Part shown: piece by piece, positions 6,184 through 7,923 of the stretch | How positions within the stretch are numbered: the first letter of the stretch is position 1 | Layout of the letters: each line of letters opens with the position of its first letter | Assembly (NCBI GenBank): GCA_964529745.1 | Contig: CAZGZR010000112.1 | Location: 1 to 7,923 of the forward strand | Direction of reading: 5' to 3' | Source of the DNA: RBG-16-57-9 sp964529745 | Lineage (GTDB): Archaea > Thermoproteota > Bathyarchaeia > TCS64 | DNA length: 7,923 nt | Position numbers and translations under genes: made by a program | Notes under the pieces: generated by a model | Seen by the model: the letters and a program-made list of their open reading frames with translations, nothing else | What the model was told of the DNA's origin: nothing | Databases searched by the model: none

Positions 6184-7212
6184 TCAGAGCACTATCACGG
6201 ACGAAGCCTTGAAGGAGATGTACACTCTTCTGCCCACGTTGAGGCCCATCTCCTTGAACGACCGGTTCGTCACCTGAACCGTGAACGTCTCCCCCACGTC
6301 TATCCTCAGCAAGACGAGGTTGTTGAGCGACTCCACACCAACGACGGTGCCCATGAACTGGTTCCTGGCGCTCGTCTCGATCCTGTCCAGAGAGACGATT
6401 ATATCCTCGGGCTTCACGTGTATGATGGCCCTGCCTGTCCTGTCTACGGCGGCCCTCACCACCACGTTCCCCACGTCCACCTGAGCGACGCCCTCGACGA
6501 CGCGGCTCACGCCGGTGAACACGTTCTCCGACAGCCTCGTGATGGAGACCAGCTCGCTGGGCGCCCCCTCCTCAGTCACCCGGCCCCCCTCTATGAAGAC
6601 CGTCCTGTCCGTCAGCCTCTTAATCAGATCGAGGTCGTGCGTGGAAACGACCACTGTACGCCCCCGCCTCTCGTCCTCTATGATGGCCGAGATGACCTTG
6701 GCGTTGGCCGCGTCGAGGTTAGACGTAGGCTCATCGATCAACAGGACCTCCGGGTCCAGGACGAGGGCACGGGCCAACGCGACACGCTGCTGCTCGCCGC
6801 CCGAGAGCCTCCTAGCCGGCCTATCCTCGTAGCCGCCGAGCCTGACCCTGTCGAGGGCCTCGGCCACAAGCACCTTGACCTCGTCGTCCGGGGTCTTTCT
6901 GAGCCTGAGCCCATATGCGACGTTGGTGAACACGTCGCCCCTCAGGAACAGCGGGGACTGGAAGATCATGGTAGCGCATCTCCTCAGGGATAAACGGGTG
7001 GAAGCGTCCAGTCGGCTGCCCTTGAAGGACACCGAGCCGTCGGTGGGCTCCTCGAGGCCGGAGAGGATGCGAAGCAGGGTGGTCTTGCCTGCCCCGCTCT
7101 GCCCCACGACCCCCAGGTTTTCCCCCTCTTCTATGGCTATGCTTACGTCTTGGAGCGCCCTCACGTCCCCGTAGTGCTTCGATACACTGTTGAGATCGTA
7201 GAGGACTGTCAC
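6184..7212 (-). CDS. tupC: Tungstate/molybdate ABC transporter ATP-binding protein with TOBE/Mop domain
   Basis: 342-residue ATPase of an oxyanion importer, acting on the cytoplasmic face with the permease encoded just upstream. ABC landmarks: Walker A GQSGAGKT at 37-44, Q-loop Gln85, signature LSGGE at 136-140, Walker B VLLIDEP at 156-162, D-loop SNLD at 164-167 and switch His192. Residues from about 265 to the end form a TOBE/Mop-type domain, with SARNQFMGTV at 281-290 and a closing KASSV (335-339), as in ModC/WtpC proteins. In those relatives, this domain binds molybdate or tungstate and can shut transport off. The start is GTG at 7212; GTGA overlaps the permease stop, and a run of seven G (7219-7225) six bases upstream can serve as the ribosome site. 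Tungstate is favoured over molybdate because the partner is TupB-like; the substrate is inferred. Confidence 0.93.
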   Translation of the reverse strand: MTVLYDLNSVSKHYGDVRALQDVSIAIEEGENLGVVGQSGAGKTTLLRILSGLEEPTDGSVSFKGSRLDASTRLSLRRCATMIFQSPLFLRGDVFTNVAYGLRLRKTPDDEVKVLVAEALDRVRLGGYEDRPARRLSGGEQQRVALARALVLDPEVLLIDEPTSNLDAANAKVISAIIEDERRGRTVVVSTHDLDLIKRLTDRTVFIEGGRVTEEGAPSELVSITRLSENVFTGVSRVVEGVAQVDVGNVVVRAAVDRTGRAIIHVKPEDIIVSLDRIETSARNQFMGTVVGVESLNNLVLLRIDVGETFTVQVTNRSFKEMGLNVGRRVYISFKASSVIVL

Positions 7213-7823
7213 GTCCCGCCCCCCCGCAACCGACTAATGACGTAGTTCAGGCCCAGGACCACTATGAGCAGTATGAAGCTGAGGGCGAAGCTGAGCCCGA
7301 GCTCGCCCTTGGATGTCTCCAAGGCTATGGCCGTGGTGAGCACCCTGGTCACGCCGCTGATGTTTGCGCCCAGCATGGTGGCGATGCCGAGCTCCGCGAA
7401 GGCCCTGTTGAAGCTGGACACCAGCGCCAGGCTGACGCCGCTGAAAGCCTCCCGGACTATGGCTATGGACGTGTCCATCTCAGTGGCCCCGAGGGTGCGG
7501 ACGAGGTCCCGCAGCTCAGTCTCCTTGCTCTCTATGGCGCTCACCACGAAGCTCACCATGATCGGTAGTATGAGCGCCGCCTGCCCTATAGCCATCCCGG
7601 GAACCGTGTAGAGGAGCTGGAGTCCCCCCAGGGGGCCGCTCCTCGAGAACAGGGTGAAGAGCAGCAGGCCCAGCGTCACCGTGGGCACCCCCACCATCGC
7701 GTTGAAGAAGAATCTCAGCGCCCGTCTACCAGGGAACTCCCGCATCGAAATAAACACGCTCAGAGGTAACCCCAATACAGCCGCCAATAGAGTCGCGTAG
7801 CTCGCCGTCTGGAGGCTCCTCAA
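7209..7823 (-). CDS. tupB: Tungstate ABC transporter permease, TupB-type (N-terminus interrupted)
   Basis: Integral membrane subunit of the oxyanion importer. From TTG at 7823 it has 204 residues, with helices near 5-26, 38-60, 72-97, 127-150 and 178-198. The cytoplasmic coupling (EAA) loop lies near 101-126 (ETELRDLVRTLGA). The stretch FNRAFAELGIATMLGANISG (138-157), followed by VTRVLTTAIALETSKG, closely resembles TupB proteins. The TTG start is forced by an in-frame TAG at 7832-7830; TTG is the first usual alternative start after it, and no well-spaced Shine-Dalgarno supports it. TupB homologues are about 225-235 residues long, and the missing N-terminus is found in the same frame upstream of the TAG. 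So this is either a slightly shortened working permease or a disrupted gene. The substrate-binding protein, usually the first gene, is probably beyond the right edge. Confidence 0.85.
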   Translation of the reverse strand: MRSLQTASYATLLAAVLGLPLSVFISMREFPGRRALRFFFNAMVGVPTVTLGLLLFTLFSRSGPLGGLQLLYTVPGMAIGQAALILPIMVSFVVSAIESKETELRDLVRTLGATEMDTSIAIVREAFSGVSLALVSSFNRAFAELGIATMLGANISGVTRVLTTAIALETSKGELGLSFALSFILLIVVLGLNYVISRLRGGGT

Positions 7824-7829
7824 CGTGAT

Positions 7830-7907
7830 CTACAGGACCCCCCTGTCGCCGGTAACCATTAGCCTGACGGCCACCCCAATCCCCGAGACAAACGGCCTCC
7901 AGCTCAT
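7830..7907 (-). pseudogene. tupB: N-terminal tupB segment ending at an in-frame TAG
   Basis: From ATG at 7907, 25 codons lead in the permease frame to TAG at 7832-7830. They encode a TupB-like N-terminus ending in VAVRLMVTGDRGVL, and translation resumes after the TAG as ITLRSLQTASYATLL. In TupB proteins a comparable GD(P/x)E-x-x-E-I-x-LRSL stretch is continuous. Joining both parts gives 232 codons, the normal family length. The frame remains open upstream of the ATG to the window edge (LVVCD), and no ribosome site is visible, so the true start could lie further right. Confidence 0.6.
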
Positions 7908-7923
7908 ATCGCATACAACAAGG

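Noticed and set aside
5950..6993. A 347-codon plus-strand open frame.
   Set aside because: It overlaps the PDCD5-like gene in another frame and runs antisense through the ABC ATPase; the translation is rich in His, Pro and Arg and shows no domain.
7830..7832. TAG decoded as pyrrolysine across the genome.
   Set aside because: Two genes in the same window end in TAG at normal protein lengths, and continuing past those codons gives no conserved extension.
7726..7914. 62-codon minus-strand frame overlapping the start of the permease.
   Set aside because: It is a different frame from the TupB-like sequence, which has clear family resemblance on both sides of the TAG; the 62-residue translation has no recognisable feature.
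1..7923. CRISPR arrays, tRNA/rRNA genes, insertion sequences and defence systems.
   Set aside because: No regular repeats, cloverleaf-like sequences, transposase-like proteins or defence-type domains are visible; nearly every base lies in the eight coding regions or short promoters described.

Overview
The window looks like GC-rich archaeal chromosome, densely packed with genes. The strongest taxonomic marker is a PDCD5/TFAR19-type DNA-binding protein, a family of archaea and eukaryotes that is not typical of bacteria. Supporting signs are TATA-like AT tracts at archaeal promoter distances, start codons with no Shine-Dalgarno sequence (probable leaderless mRNAs) and 4-nt stop/start overlaps inside operons. 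A TACK-group archaeon is a reasonable guess; the genus cannot be told from this sequence alone.

Layout from left to right. (1) Positions 1-3169, minus strand: two translationally coupled subunits of a xanthine dehydrogenase/CO dehydrogenase-superfamily molybdenum hydroxylase. The molybdopterin-binding large subunit comes first, then the FAD-binding medium subunit, which runs off the left edge. The [2Fe-2S] small subunit is not in the window and may lie just beyond that edge. (2) 3212-3616, minus: a NikR-like ribbon-helix-helix metal regulator that keeps three of the four classical nickel ligands. (3) 3617-3726: an AT-rich divergent promoter region with a 26-bp inverted repeat that overlaps the presumed TATA box of the regulator, a good operator candidate. 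(4) 3727-5811, plus: a P1B-type heavy-metal ATPase with a CPC motif and Zn/Cd/Pb-like membrane residues. Its usual N-terminal metal-binding domain is replaced by a short tail with three CxxC motifs. (5) 5795-6181, plus: the PDCD5-family protein, overlapping the ATPase gene by 17 nt. (6) 6184-7907, minus: a tungstate (or molybdate) ABC importer made of an ATPase with a C-terminal TOBE/Mop domain and a TupB-type permease. The permease frame carries an in-frame TAG at codon 26.

The contents suggest a metal-handling neighbourhood. An oxyanion importer would supply Mo or W for the pterin cofactor used by the hydroxylase, and a metal-responsive repressor probably controls a divergent metal exporter and itself. 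A short-range link between the regulator and the hydroxylase is possible, because the large-subunit promoter starts almost at the regulator's stop codon, but this is inference. I saw no tRNA, rRNA, CRISPR array, insertion sequence or other mobile element, and no gene-free stretch longer than about 110 bases.
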